A stretch of 64,000 bases of DNA from Salipaludibacillus keqinensis (lineage in GTDB: Bacteria; Bacillota; Bacilli; Bacillales; Salisediminibacteriaceae). The notes under the pieces are model-generated. The model was not told where the DNA came from and did not search any database. It saw only the letters and a list, made by a program, of their open reading frames with translations. Below, one piece after another: positions 38,552-48,182 of this stretch (position 1 is the stretch's first letter; every line of letters starts with the position of its first letter). A program made the translations under genes and the position numbers. The stretch covers positions 434,001 to 498,000 of the forward strand of contig NZ_PDOD01000003.1 of NCBI RefSeq assembly GCF_003226325.1. The letters run 5' to 3'.

Positions 38552-40324
38552 CTACATTTCTTTTAAAATCACTGAACTCAAAGGCTCTAGTTCTGCTGAA
38601 ATTTTACGATTTTTCACTTCGTATCGACCATTGTTAAGGACATCTCGGAATGTTCCTTGAGAAATATCAGCCAACTCAACTTTTAGTTTGGACTCACTGC
38701 TATTCATGATGATGATAAAGCGTTCATGATCACCGGTTCGCTCAAAGGCAACGTATTTGTTGTCCTTTTCAGCTGACAAGAAGCGGAATGTCCCATCTTG
38801 AAGAGCTGAGTGATCTTTTCGAAGCTGGATCAATGTTTTGTAGAAATGGAACATTTCTTGATCTTGGTGCTCCTCTTCCCAGATCATCGGTTTTCTGCAG
38901 CCTGGATCACCGCCACCGTCCATGCCGATCTCATCTCCGTAATAGATACAAGGCGCTCCAGTATAAGTCAATTGGAACAGTGCCGCTAGTTTCATCCGTT
39001 GTTTGTTTCCATCAGCAATCGTTAATAACCGAGGAGTATCATGGGAATCCAACAAGTTGAATGCCACTTCGTTCGCTTGCTTCGGATAGGAAATTTCTAT
39101 CGCATCGAGGCGTCCCATAAAGGATTCAGCATCGATCTCATCTTTAACGAAGAAATCAATAATGCTGTTTGTCACTGGATAATTCATGACTGCGTCAAAT
39201 TGATCGCCACCGAGCCAAGCCATGGAATTATGCCAAATTTCTCCTAGGATATAAGCATCTGGATTCGCTTTTTTCACTGTAGCTCTGAAATCACGCCAGA
39301 ATTGATGGTCAACTTCGTTAGCTACATCTAAACGCCAGCCGTCGACACCAACATCTTCTACCCAATAACGAGCGACTTCAAGTAAATAGGCCTTCACTTC
39401 AGGGTGTTCAGTGTCAAGTTTTGGCATTTCAGGCACGAATGCGAATGTATCATAATTCAGTGGATCGGTTATAACTGGGAAATCTTTAATGTGGAACCAG
39501 TCTTTGAATCGGGACTTCTCTCCGTTTTTCAACACATCTTGGAACGGTGGGAAGAAGTAACCAGAGTGGTTGAACACTGCATCGAGCATGATTCTTATTC
39601 CTTTTTTGTGCGCTTCTTTCACTAATTTCTTCGCTGTATCGTTATCTCCAAATTGAGGATCTACTTTCAAATAATCAATCGTGTCATACTTATGGTTTGA
39701 GAATGCTTCGAAAAAAGGAGTGAAATAAATACACGTAATTCCAAGTTCTTTCAAATAATCAAGGTTATCGATTACTCCCTGTAAGTCACCACCAAAGAAG
39801 TTGTCGCGAGTTGGCACAGCATCGTGTGTCCAAGCTTGGACATTCTTAGGATTTAGTGATGGATCTCCATTAGCAAAACGCTCAGGGAAGATCTGATAAA
39901 ACACCGCATTTTTGACCCATTCAGGAGGAGAGTTTACGTCAACGTTGTTGAGGAATGGATATTCAAACATTCCAGAAGGAGACCAAAGCATGCCAACGCC
40001 GGACGAACTCAAATTGTCTTCATTGAAACCAACCTCGTTCCAAAACACGGTGCGATCATCTTTTTCAAACTTAAAAGCATACGCAAATCGTCGGAAAGGT
40101 GGTTTAATTGCGACCTGGTAATAGTCAAACATCGTGTCCTTAGCAAAGACTTCCATTTTCGTCGTGGTAATTTTTTCGGGAACGAAATCGTACTTATCTC
40201 CCCAAACAACGGACACTTGGTCCATATCATTCCGTTTCGTACGCACGCGGATATGCAAGGTTTCATTATCATAAGCATAGGCGTACTGTGATTTTGGTTG
40301 ATGGTAAATCGCTTCTAATAACAT
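38552..40324 (-). CDS. Neopullulanase / cyclomaltodextrinase-type GH13 amylase
   Basis: A 590-residue enzyme with the extra N-terminal beta domain (about 1-120) of the GH13_20 group and no signal peptide, so it acts in the cytosol on imported maltodextrins or cyclodextrins. Motifs: DAVFNHSG (region I), GWRLDVANE (II, nucleophile Asp), LGEIWH (III, acid/base Glu), NLLDSHDTPRLLT (IV), and VFYQIFPERFANGDPSLNP, characteristic of the subgroup. ATG 40324 follows AAGGAGGAAGAGTC on the minus strand. A palindromic LacI/CcpA-type operator (40459-40470) sits in the divergent promoter region shared with manA. Confidence 0.93.
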   Translation of the reverse strand: MLLEAIYHQPKSQYAYAYDNETLHIRVRTKRNDMDQVSVVWGDKYDFVPEKITTTKMEVFAKDTMFDYYQVAIKPPFRRFAYAFKFEKDDRTVFWNEVGFNEDNLSSSGVGMLWSPSGMFEYPFLNNVDVNSPPEWVKNAVFYQIFPERFANGDPSLNPKNVQAWTHDAVPTRDNFFGGDLQGVIDNLDYLKELGITCIYFTPFFEAFSNHKYDTIDYLKVDPQFGDNDTAKKLVKEAHKKGIRIMLDAVFNHSGYFFPPFQDVLKNGEKSRFKDWFHIKDFPVITDPLNYDTFAFVPEMPKLDTEHPEVKAYLLEVARYWVEDVGVDGWRLDVANEVDHQFWRDFRATVKKANPDAYILGEIWHNSMAWLGGDQFDAVMNYPVTNSIIDFFVKDEIDAESFMGRLDAIEISYPKQANEVAFNLLDSHDTPRLLTIADGNKQRMKLAALFQLTYTGAPCIYYGDEIGMDGGGDPGCRKPMIWEEEHQDQEMFHFYKTLIQLRKDHSALQDGTFRFLSAEKDNKYVAFERTGDHERFIIIMNSSESKLKVELADISQGTFRDVLNNGRYEVKNRKISAELEPLSSVILKEM

Positions 40325-40456
40325 GACTCTTCCTCCTTGGGGATGGACATCCCAGTTATTTATGATGTCAAGCTTGTGAAACAGTATTGAATCTGTCTGG
40401 AAACACCGCTAGAATAGAGTGCATAGTTGACTAGTCTAAATGATAAGGGAAAATAA

Positions 40457-40472
40457 GTGCAAACGTTTGCGC
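40457..40472. promoter_or_regulatory. Palindromic LacI/CcpA-type operator between the amylase gene and manA
   Basis: GTGCAAACGTTTGCGC contains the perfect palindrome GCAAACGTTTGC (40459-40470), close to the cre/MalR consensus. It is placed to control both divergent genes, most likely by carbon-source repression. Confidence 0.7.
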
Positions 40473-40588
40473 TAACGATATAAAAAAATAGGTTAATGCT
40501 AGTCATTAGTATACCATTTACGTGAAAGCGTGTCCATTCGACATGCGTGAATTAAATGATTAAAATTACCACGATGAAGGGGACAAGC

Positions 40589-41560
40589 ATGATGAACGAT
40601 ATTCTTTTACTAGAGCCCGTATTAAAAGAGAAAGTATGGGGTGGAAATAAATTAAAATCCCAATTTGGTTATTCGATTCCTAGTGAACAAACGGGAGAAT
40701 GTTGGGGTATTTCAGGGCACGAAAACGGCACAAATCAAGTCACCAATGGGGCTTTGCGAGGGAAGACGGTTCGACAACTTTGGGAGCAGCATCGCGAACT
40801 ATTTGATCATGAATCAGGAGAGGAATTTCCTTTGCTAATTAAGATTATAGATGCAAAGGACGACCTATCTGTTCAAGTTCATCCGGACGATCACTATGCG
40901 AAAGAGCACGAAGGGTATGCTTTTGGAAAAACAGAATGCTGGTATATTCTTGATCGTGAGCCAGGTGCTGAACTTGTTCTTGGGCATCATGCGAATTCAA
41001 GAGAGGAACTAAAACAGTTAGTCAATGATCAAGAGTGGGACGGTTTATTCAAAAATGTTCCCGTAGAGCCTGGCGATTTTGTTTATGTTCCAAGTGGCAC
41101 GGTTCATGCCATTGGCGGGGGCGTGTTAATTCTTGAAATTCAACAAAGTTCGGATATTACTTATCGGTTCTATGATTACGATCGTCCAGGTCAAGATGGT
41201 CAATTACGAGAACTTCATATAGAAGACTCCATCGCGTGTTCAATGGTCCCTCATCAAGATTCTCCTCTAAACCGTGAAACGTGGGAAGAAGAAGGATTGA
41301 AAGTAGAACGTCTAATCAAAGAAGATTATTTCACCGTTTATAAATGGGTGATCCACAAAGCAGCGGGTACGTTACTCCGTACGAATAATTCTTATCAACT
41401 TATAAGTGTCATTGATGGAGAAGGACAGGTTCAAACGGAGGACGCTATGCATTTAGTAAAGAAAGGAGATCACTTTATTGTCCCTGCTACGCTTAAAAAC
41501 TACCAAGTAAGTGGAGATGTCACGTTTGTCGTCTCAGAAACGACGAAACATCACCAATAG
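40589..41560 (+). CDS. manA: Mannose-6-phosphate isomerase, class I
   Basis: A 323-residue zinc-dependent cupin enzyme interconverting mannose-6-phosphate and fructose-6-phosphate. Zinc ligands are in QVHPDD, in GKTECWYI and in GTVHAIGGG. N-terminal LLEPVLKEKVWGGNKLKS is typical. ATG 40589 (or 40592) follows AAGGGG by six bases; an ATG at 40556 has no site. The gene is monocistronic with a terminator and is divergent from the amylase gene. Confidence 0.94.
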   Translation: MMNDILLLEPVLKEKVWGGNKLKSQFGYSIPSEQTGECWGISGHENGTNQVTNGALRGKTVRQLWEQHRELFDHESGEEFPLLIKIIDAKDDLSVQVHPDDHYAKEHEGYAFGKTECWYILDREPGAELVLGHHANSREELKQLVNDQEWDGLFKNVPVEPGDFVYVPSGTVHAIGGGVLILEIQQSSDITYRFYDYDRPGQDGQLRELHIEDSIACSMVPHQDSPLNRETWEEEGLKVERLIKEDYFTVYKWVIHKAAGTLLRTNNSYQLISVIDGEGQVQTEDAMHLVKKGDHFIVPATLKNYQVSGDVTFVVSETTKHHQ

Positions 41561-41575
41561 TAGCGATTTTAAAAG

Positions 41576-41609
41576 AAAGGAGGTTGCCTATGAGGGCAAT
41601 CTCCTTTTT
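41576..41609 (+). terminator. Terminator after manA
   Basis: AAAGGAGGTTGCC-TATGA-GGGCAATCTCCTTTTT. The 5' arm mimics a ribosome site but no gene follows on this strand. Confidence 0.85.
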
Positions 41610-41680
41610 AAATTGAAACTTTGATCGCGTAGTTTTAGAAAAAAACTATGCGGATAGCGTGCGTTCTTTTCAAATCCGGT

Positions 41681-41929
41681 TCATTTATATTGCAACGAAT
41701 ACTTATCTAATATGGATCTTAATAGCACATCATCTGAATTCATGTTTTCGATGTGTTTAATTTCCATGTTAAGTTTTAAATCCTTCAAGTTGTTCTGGAT
41801 GTTTTTGAGCGATTCCTCTTGTTCGTATAATTGCTCATTCATTTCTTCTAGGTCATCGTGTTTGATCATTTTTGATTCAATGGTAGCTAGTTTATGCATC
41901 ATAATCTTCAACAAATCAAGTTCTTTCAA
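41681..41929 (-). CDS. Small coiled-coil protein of unknown function
   Basis: An 82-residue, highly charged, helical protein (MKELDLLKIMMHKLATIESK, EEMNEQLYEQEESLKNIQNN) that I do not recognise; heptad spacing suggests a coiled coil. TTG 41929 is ten bases from AAAGGAGG (complement of 41940-41947). It lies 78 bases downstream of ssb on the same strand and is probably in its operon, so a link to DNA metabolism or competence is possible but unproven. Confidence 0.65.
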   Translation of the reverse strand: MKELDLLKIMMHKLATIESKMIKHDDLEEMNEQLYEQEESLKNIQNNLKDLKLNMEIKHIENMNSDDVLLRSILDKYSLQYK

Positions 41930-42007
41930 TTAATAATAACCTCCTTTCTGATGAATATATGCGCTCTTCGAAAGGTAATCTCCTCTTGTTCTTTTTTTAT
42001 GAAGTAC

Positions 42008-42523
42008 TTATGGAGAGGGAATGGTTTCAGCTAGAACTGGTGACTGCGGTTGGATATTGGAAGATGAGGAGGATGCTGATGGCACTTTTTGCTGTAAGTT
42101 TTCAGTAGGATGAGAGTCTCCGTGAGTTTGAACTGATTGCGAAGGGGGGTGTTCTTCTTTTGGCTTAGGCGGAATGTGAACTTGTTGTTCTTGTTCACTC
42201 ATTTTTTTCATGGCTAGAAAGGTGACATTTTCGGCAATGACATCTGGAATGGTCAGTCGTTTTTGATTATCAAATTCAATAGATCTCATTTGAAGCCGCC
42301 CGCTGACTGAAATTAATGACCCTTTTGTACAATAATCAGCTACAGTTTCAGCAAGCTTGTTCCAGGAGACTAATTGAATGAAGTCGGTATCATAGGTTCC
42401 CGATGGATTTTTAAATGGTCTCCGCACAGCTAACGTGAAGCGAGTATATGAGACTCCCTCACGAGTTGTTTGTAACAAAGGACTTTTAGCCATTCGGCCA
42501 ATTAAGGTAAATTGATTAAGCAT
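42008..42523 (-). CDS. ssbB: Single-stranded DNA-binding protein, SsbB-like
   Basis: A 171-residue SSB with an N-terminal OB fold (1-105; MLNQFTLIGRMAKSPLLQTT, RFTLAVRRPFKNPSG, DFIQLVSWNKLAETVADYCT). The start and middle resemble the competence-linked SsbB rather than the essential SsbA. The remaining 65 residues are a Pro/Gln/Ser-rich tail ending LAETIPSP. The acidic tip (DDDLPF type) by which SSB recruits partner proteins is absent. ATG 42523 with GGGAG on the minus strand. B. subtilis SsbB is about 113 residues and tail-less, so this is a longer form. Confidence 0.85.
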   Translation of the reverse strand: MLNQFTLIGRMAKSPLLQTTREGVSYTRFTLAVRRPFKNPSGTYDTDFIQLVSWNKLAETVADYCTKGSLISVSGRLQMRSIEFDNQKRLTIPDVIAENVTFLAMKKMSEQEQQVHIPPKPKEEHPPSQSVQTHGDSHPTENLQQKVPSASSSSSNIQPQSPVLAETIPSP

Positions 42524-43139
42524 AATGAGGTTCTCTCCCTTAGAAAATTAGTGGTATGATTAGAGGCTTGAATAAAGTGGAAGGTACAAGTCTACGTGTC
42601 TTTCCTCCTTTGCGATATAGTCACTTGATTGGAGAGAGGGAATCTTGCGAGGTAAAAAATCATTTTTAAGGTTCTCCCTCTTTAAATTGATTGTTTTGTT
42701 CAACGTTTTGGCAGTTCTTATCCACAGCTGATGTTGAAGGGTAGTTGATGTATTCTGGAAGATAAGTTCGATGATTACTCTTGGTAGACAAGAGAAACGT
42801 TAAACGCTTTGACCGTAGTCCAATGAAAGTTGAATGTGGTCAGTTGTATATTATTAAATCGAGTAGCATGGAAATTTGACCAGCGTACTAGATAATAATT
42901 GGGGAATAGAGTTCTCCATGGAGAACTTTTCTCGTTCTATAGTTTACTTTTTTTGTAATCTATAGTCGTATTTTAATGAATAATGTCACAAGCAACAATA
43001 GTTCTATATACCTAAAAGAGATGAAGAGTTGTTACAAGTATGTGAACAACGGTTGTTTAAAGGTGAAATTCAATAAAGCGCTATCAATAGCATCGTAACA
43101 ACATATCATAATTTGTCGAAATAATCAGTTAAAAATGAT
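42524..43139. other. Intergenic region between ssb and csp
   Basis: About 600 bases with no intact gene. It holds a hairpin AGAGGGA/TCCCTCT (42635-42681) and a protein-like relic at 43014-43122 (RDEELLQVCEQRLFKGEIQ, stop, SAINSIVTTYHNLSK, stop). A lone DnaA-box match TTATCCACA occurs at 42718-42726. Confidence 0.45.
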
Positions 43140-43190
43140 TTGACGGATGGTTTCTCCCTTGTTATATTAAAAATGTAGGATATACCTACA
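43140..43190 (+). promoter_or_regulatory. Sigma-A promoter and leader hairpin of the cold-shock gene
   Basis: TTGACG (43140-43145), 17 bases, TATATT (43163-43168). The transcript would begin almost at TGTAGG-ATATA-CCTACA (43174-43190), a 5'-terminal hairpin that could stabilise the message. Confidence 0.7.
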
Positions 43191-43214
43191 CATTTTCAAC
43201 GAAGGGATCGTGTT

Positions 43215-43418
43215 ATGAATATGCAAGGAAAAGTAAAATGGTTTAATGCAGAAAAAGGTTTTGGTTTTATTGAGCGAGAAGATGGAGATGATGTGTTTGT
43301 TCACTTCTCAGCGATCGAACAAGAAGGTTTCAAGTCACTTGACGAAGGTCAAGAAGTTGAATTTGAAATCGTAGAAGGTGCGCGTGGACCTCAAGCGTCT
43401 AACGTCGTAAAAGTATAA
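43215..43418 (+). CDS. Cold-shock / nucleic-acid chaperone protein (CspA family)
   Basis: A 67-residue CSD protein. [16 protein letters not shown] carries RNP-1 and DVFVHFSAI carries RNP-2, the aromatic faces that bind single-stranded RNA and DNA; the remainder is the five-strand barrel ending [12 protein letters not shown]. It melts mRNA secondary structure and prevents misfolding in the cold. ATG 43215, short leader with a 5' hairpin, monocistronic and followed by a terminator. Which of the bacillus csp paralogues it matches cannot be told from the sequence alone. Confidence 0.96.
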   Translation: MNMQGKVKWFNAEKGFGFIEREDGDDVFVHFSAIEQEGFKSLDEGQEVEFEIVEGARGPQASNVVKV

Positions 43419-43529
43419 TTCGCATCCCTGAGTTTCAATTATTTTAAAAACCAGTTTCATGGCTGACGAATCAAGGTCATGAAAACGGATAGTCACTTAT
43501 AGCATTTAGGGAACAATAAGCGAATAGCC

Positions 43530-43561
43530 ATCCCGTTTTCCATTTGGAAAGCGGGATTTTC
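43530..43561 (+). terminator. Terminator after the cold-shock gene
   Basis: ATCCCGTTTTCC-ATTT-GGAAAGCGGGAT followed by TTTT. It is 110 bases after the stop; 43419-43529 shows nothing else. Confidence 0.75.
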
Positions 43562-43783
43562 CTGTCATGTGAAGAGTTGAGAGCTTTTCTTTAAAAATGT
43601 TCGTTCTATCCTCATAGACCAATGTTTTTTAAAAAAAGTGAAAGGTTTTATTCTTCACCCAACTTCTACTCGTCTTTGCAAATTTTAATTGTTGTCCCAG
43701 AGTGAGGGGGATTTTTTGTAAAGATTATGAACGATTTATGGACAGGCGACTCATTTCGATAAAAATTTACAAAGTTTATTTAC

Positions 43784-43810
43784 GTTTAAGCAGGAATATA
43801 AAAGGGGTAT
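43784..43810 (+). promoter_or_regulatory. Sigma-B-like stress promoter of hpf
   Basis: GTTTAA (43784-43789), then 14-15 bases, then GGGGTAT (43804-43810), resembling the general-stress consensus GTTTAA-N13/14-GGGWAW. The B. subtilis hpf (yvyD) gene is likewise under stress control. Confidence 0.6.
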
Positions 43811-43850
43811 GTGGAATATTACATACATAACCGAAAGGAGGAATTTGCTT

Positions 43851-44402
43851 ATGAATTTTAATATTCGTGGCGAAAACCTAGAAATTACTCCATCATTAAG
43901 AGATTATGTAGAAAAAAAGGTAGGTAAACTTGAAAAGTATTTTGACACCATCCCATCTTCAGATGTACATGTGAAGATGAGTGTCTTAAACACCGATCAA
44001 AAAGTAGAGATAACGATTCCGATGCCAAAGCTTTTATTACGTGCAGAGGAAAAACATACTGACATGTATGCGGCGATTGATCTTGTAATTGAGAAACTCG
44101 AAAGACAAATTCGAAAGCATAAAACAAAAGTAAACCGCAAATTCCGCGGAGATGACAGCTTAAAGTATATGTTTAAAAATGAATTAGAACCTGTGTCACA
44201 AGAAGAAATTCCAGAGGATGACGAGATTGATATCGTTCGAACAAAGCGCTTCGATTTGAAGCCGATGGACGCCGAAGAAGCGGTCCTTCAAATGGATATG
44301 CTAGGACATAACTTCTTCGTATTCTCAAACTCCGTAAGTGGATTTACAAATGTTGTTTATAAACGTAAAGATGGACGATACGGCTTAATCGAACCGGAAT
44401 AA
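43851..44402 (+). CDS. hpf: Ribosome hibernation-promoting factor, long form
   Basis: A 183-residue long HPF. Residues 1-100 form the YfiA fold that sits in the ribosome decoding centre (MNFNIRGENLEITPSLRDYV, KTKVNRKFRG), and residues 125-183 the dimerisation domain (VRTKRFDLKPMDAEEAVLQM) that joins two 70S ribosomes into an inactive 100S. ATG 43851 follows AAGGAGG by nine bases; an ATG at 43809 lies inside the promoter. In bacilli it lies between the flagellar genes and secA, as broadly here. Confidence 0.97.
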   Translation: MNFNIRGENLEITPSLRDYVEKKVGKLEKYFDTIPSSDVHVKMSVLNTDQKVEITIPMPKLLLRAEEKHTDMYAAIDLVIEKLERQIRKHKTKVNRKFRGDDSLKYMFKNELEPVSQEEIPEDDEIDIVRTKRFDLKPMDAEEAVLQMDMLGHNFFVFSNSVSGFTNVVYKRKDGRYGLIEPE

Positions 44403-44423
44403 GCCGAGTAAATATAAAAACGG

Positions 44424-44460
44424 GTGGTCTCAATGATTACATTGGGGCCACCTATTTTTT
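44424..44460 (+). terminator. Terminator after hpf
   Basis: GGTGGTCTCAATG-ATTA-CATTGGGGCCACC followed by a T run. Confidence 0.85.
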
Positions 44461-44654
44461 GTTTAGCGATACTGTAGATTTTGAGTCGTAGATGACTAGA
44501 CAGTAAAAAAAATGGATATCTACAAGTTGATAAAAAATGCAGAGTAATGTAGAGGTTCTGTAGTCCGTAGACCGATCTGTATCCAGCTTGAGACCTGCTG
44601 TGTTCTGTTTGAATGATCTTATATCCTGTTTGAGAGAAGTTGTAGCCCGAAAAA

Positions 44655-44690
44655 AAACAAGCCGGACTCAATGTCCGGCTTGTTTCTCTA
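44655..44690 (-). terminator. Terminator after ptsG (minus strand)
   Basis: Plus-strand AAAAAAACAAGCCGGAC...GTCCGGCTTGTTT: a ten-base-pair perfect stem with the A tract on the side that becomes the U run for the minus strand. Confidence 0.85.
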
Positions 44691-44717
44691 TAGATGAGAG
44701 GCCCTACTAAATTCTAA

Positions 44718-46751
<2,034 letters not shown>

Positions 46752-46825
46752 TCATTCCTCCTACATTTTTTAATAAGATAATAATTGCGTAGATGAAAAC
46801 GAAGCTAACAACGAAAAAATGACAA

Positions 46826-46919
46826 CAAAAAAGGCATGAATGAAAAAGAATGCAGTTAAACCAAGATAAAGGTATACTTTACCTTAGGTTTTCACTACGT
46901 TCCTTTTTCACTCATGCCT
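46826..46919 (-). promoter_or_regulatory. GlcT-controlled terminator / RNA antiterminator before ptsG
   Basis: Read on the minus strand, AGGCATGAGTGAAAAAG (complement of 46903-46919) pairs with CTTTTTCATTCATGCCT (complement of 46832-46848) and is followed by six U: a long terminator in the ptsG leader. Inside it AAGGTAAAGTATACCTT (46869-46885) forms a second stem, the likely antiterminator (RAT) bound by GlcT. Confidence 0.85.
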
Positions 46920-46967
46920 GCATAACCAGTAACACGGAAAAAGAGTCGTAAGACGAATTTCCAAGTT

Positions 46968-47807
46968 CTATTTATTTTTCAAGTTGTCCAGTCTCTGTAA
47001 ATGCAATGTCAAATAAACGGCTTCTGCATCAGGTACTGTCTTTTTTAATCGCTGTTGCATAATTTTCATCAGCTTCCACGACAAAGTATAGCATAACGGA
47101 TATTCAGCCTGCAATACTTTTTTTAGACTGTCTTGATTCTCCGTGTAAGATTCCGTTTGGATTCGTTCAATGGCATGGTGAAGGTGGCGAACGAGACGCA
47201 AATAGTTCATATCTTGCCGATTAATTTTCGTCTTTAAATAATTTTCAATAATTCCCACGAGCTCACTGACGAGCTGAGTATGTCTGTTGATTTCAGCTAA
47301 ATTTCGGTTTGTGATAGCACTGTGAATATGTAATGTAATAAATCCGATTTCCCCTTCTGGGATTCTAATGCTGAGTTTCTCGTTTAACCATTCAGAGAGT
47401 TCCGTAGCGGCAGCGTATTCTTGTGGATAGGCTAGTTCTGTCTCTTGAAGAAATGGATTAACAATACCATGCCCTTGTCGGATTCGTTTCACAGCGAAAT
47501 AGAGGTGGTCTGTTAAACCAACATGGATATGTTCGTTAAGTTTGGTACCAAACCGTGTCTCGAGTTTTTCGATAAACTCATTCATAACACCAATAAATTC
47601 TTCATCTACATATTCCAATAAACTCATATATTGTGCTTGTTCCTGAGAATCTTTTAAAACAAAAAACTTCTCCGCACGCTCGCCGGCGACTTCTTGTCCG
47701 GGCTGCTTCCCGAAGCCAAGTCCTTTTCCAATGAGCACAACCTCTCCATAGTCAGGGTGGGCCGCGATAATCACATTATTATTTAATATTTTTGTTACGG
47801 AAAGCAT
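46968..47807 (-). CDS. glcT: Transcription antiterminator GlcT (BglG family)
   Basis: A 279-residue antiterminator: RNA-binding CAT domain (about 1-58; SVTKILNNNVIIAAHPDYGE, LIGKGLGFGKQPGQ), then two PRD domains with the phosphorylatable histidines (ELAYPQEYAAATELSEWLNE; YLRLVRHLHHAIERIQTESY). With glucose entering by PtsG it stays active and binds the RAT hairpin at 46826-46919, letting ptsG be read. ATG 47807 follows GGAGTGG; an ATG at 47849 would add 14 residues outside the family pattern. Confidence 0.93.
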   Translation of the reverse strand: MLSVTKILNNNVIIAAHPDYGEVVLIGKGLGFGKQPGQEVAGERAEKFFVLKDSQEQAQYMSLLEYVDEEFIGVMNEFIEKLETRFGTKLNEHIHVGLTDHLYFAVKRIRQGHGIVNPFLQETELAYPQEYAAATELSEWLNEKLSIRIPEGEIGFITLHIHSAITNRNLAEINRHTQLVSELVGIIENYLKTKINRQDMNYLRLVRHLHHAIERIQTESYTENQDSLKKVLQAEYPLCYTLSWKLMKIMQQRLKKTVPDAEAVYLTLHLQRLDNLKNK

Positions 47808-47849
47808 AGCATCCACTCCGAACTCCTTAGTCACTGTTGCATCAATCAT

Positions 47850-48182
47850 ATCAGACTGCCTTTAGTAAAACTATTATATCAAGTAAAAAAAGTAGTTCAA
47901 CAAGAACATGAAAACGTCAAATCTTGACAGTGTTACTGCCAGAGAGGAATGTCTGTCCCGCCTCTGCTTGTAAGCCGACTTGCAAACTGATAAAATGAAG
48001 GGTAGCGTGAAGTTAGTGTGCTGAAAAATCAGAAGGATATGTCTTCGATCTCTTTCTAACTATCCACACACTTCGAATTAAAGATCCGAATGAATGATCG
48101 CTGGTGCTAGCACTGGGCGATACGATAAACGCATGTGAACGTTCAAGTGTTAATAGAAAAAACGATAAGGGAGCAATGTCCG
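47850..48182. other. Divergent glcT-secA intergenic region
   Basis: About 330 bases holding the promoters of both genes. A TATCG-like composite palindrome sits at 48097-48122 (ATCGC...GTGCTAGCAC...GCGAT, then ACGAT). No gene seen. Confidence 0.45.
48097..48122. promoter_or_regulatory. Distant relative of the TATCG-N5-CGATA sites, upstream of secA
   Basis: ATCGC (48097-48101) and GCGAT (48117-48121) flank the perfect palindrome GTGCTAGCAC. The 15-mer TAGCACTGGGCGATA (48108-48122) is two bases from the consensus of the 11.8-12.8 kb array, and the arrangement resembles 11828-11849. Confidence 0.35.

Noticed and set aside
42718-42726. DnaA box TTATCCACA
   Set aside because: A single nine-base match without neighbours or an AT-rich unwinding element; not an origin.
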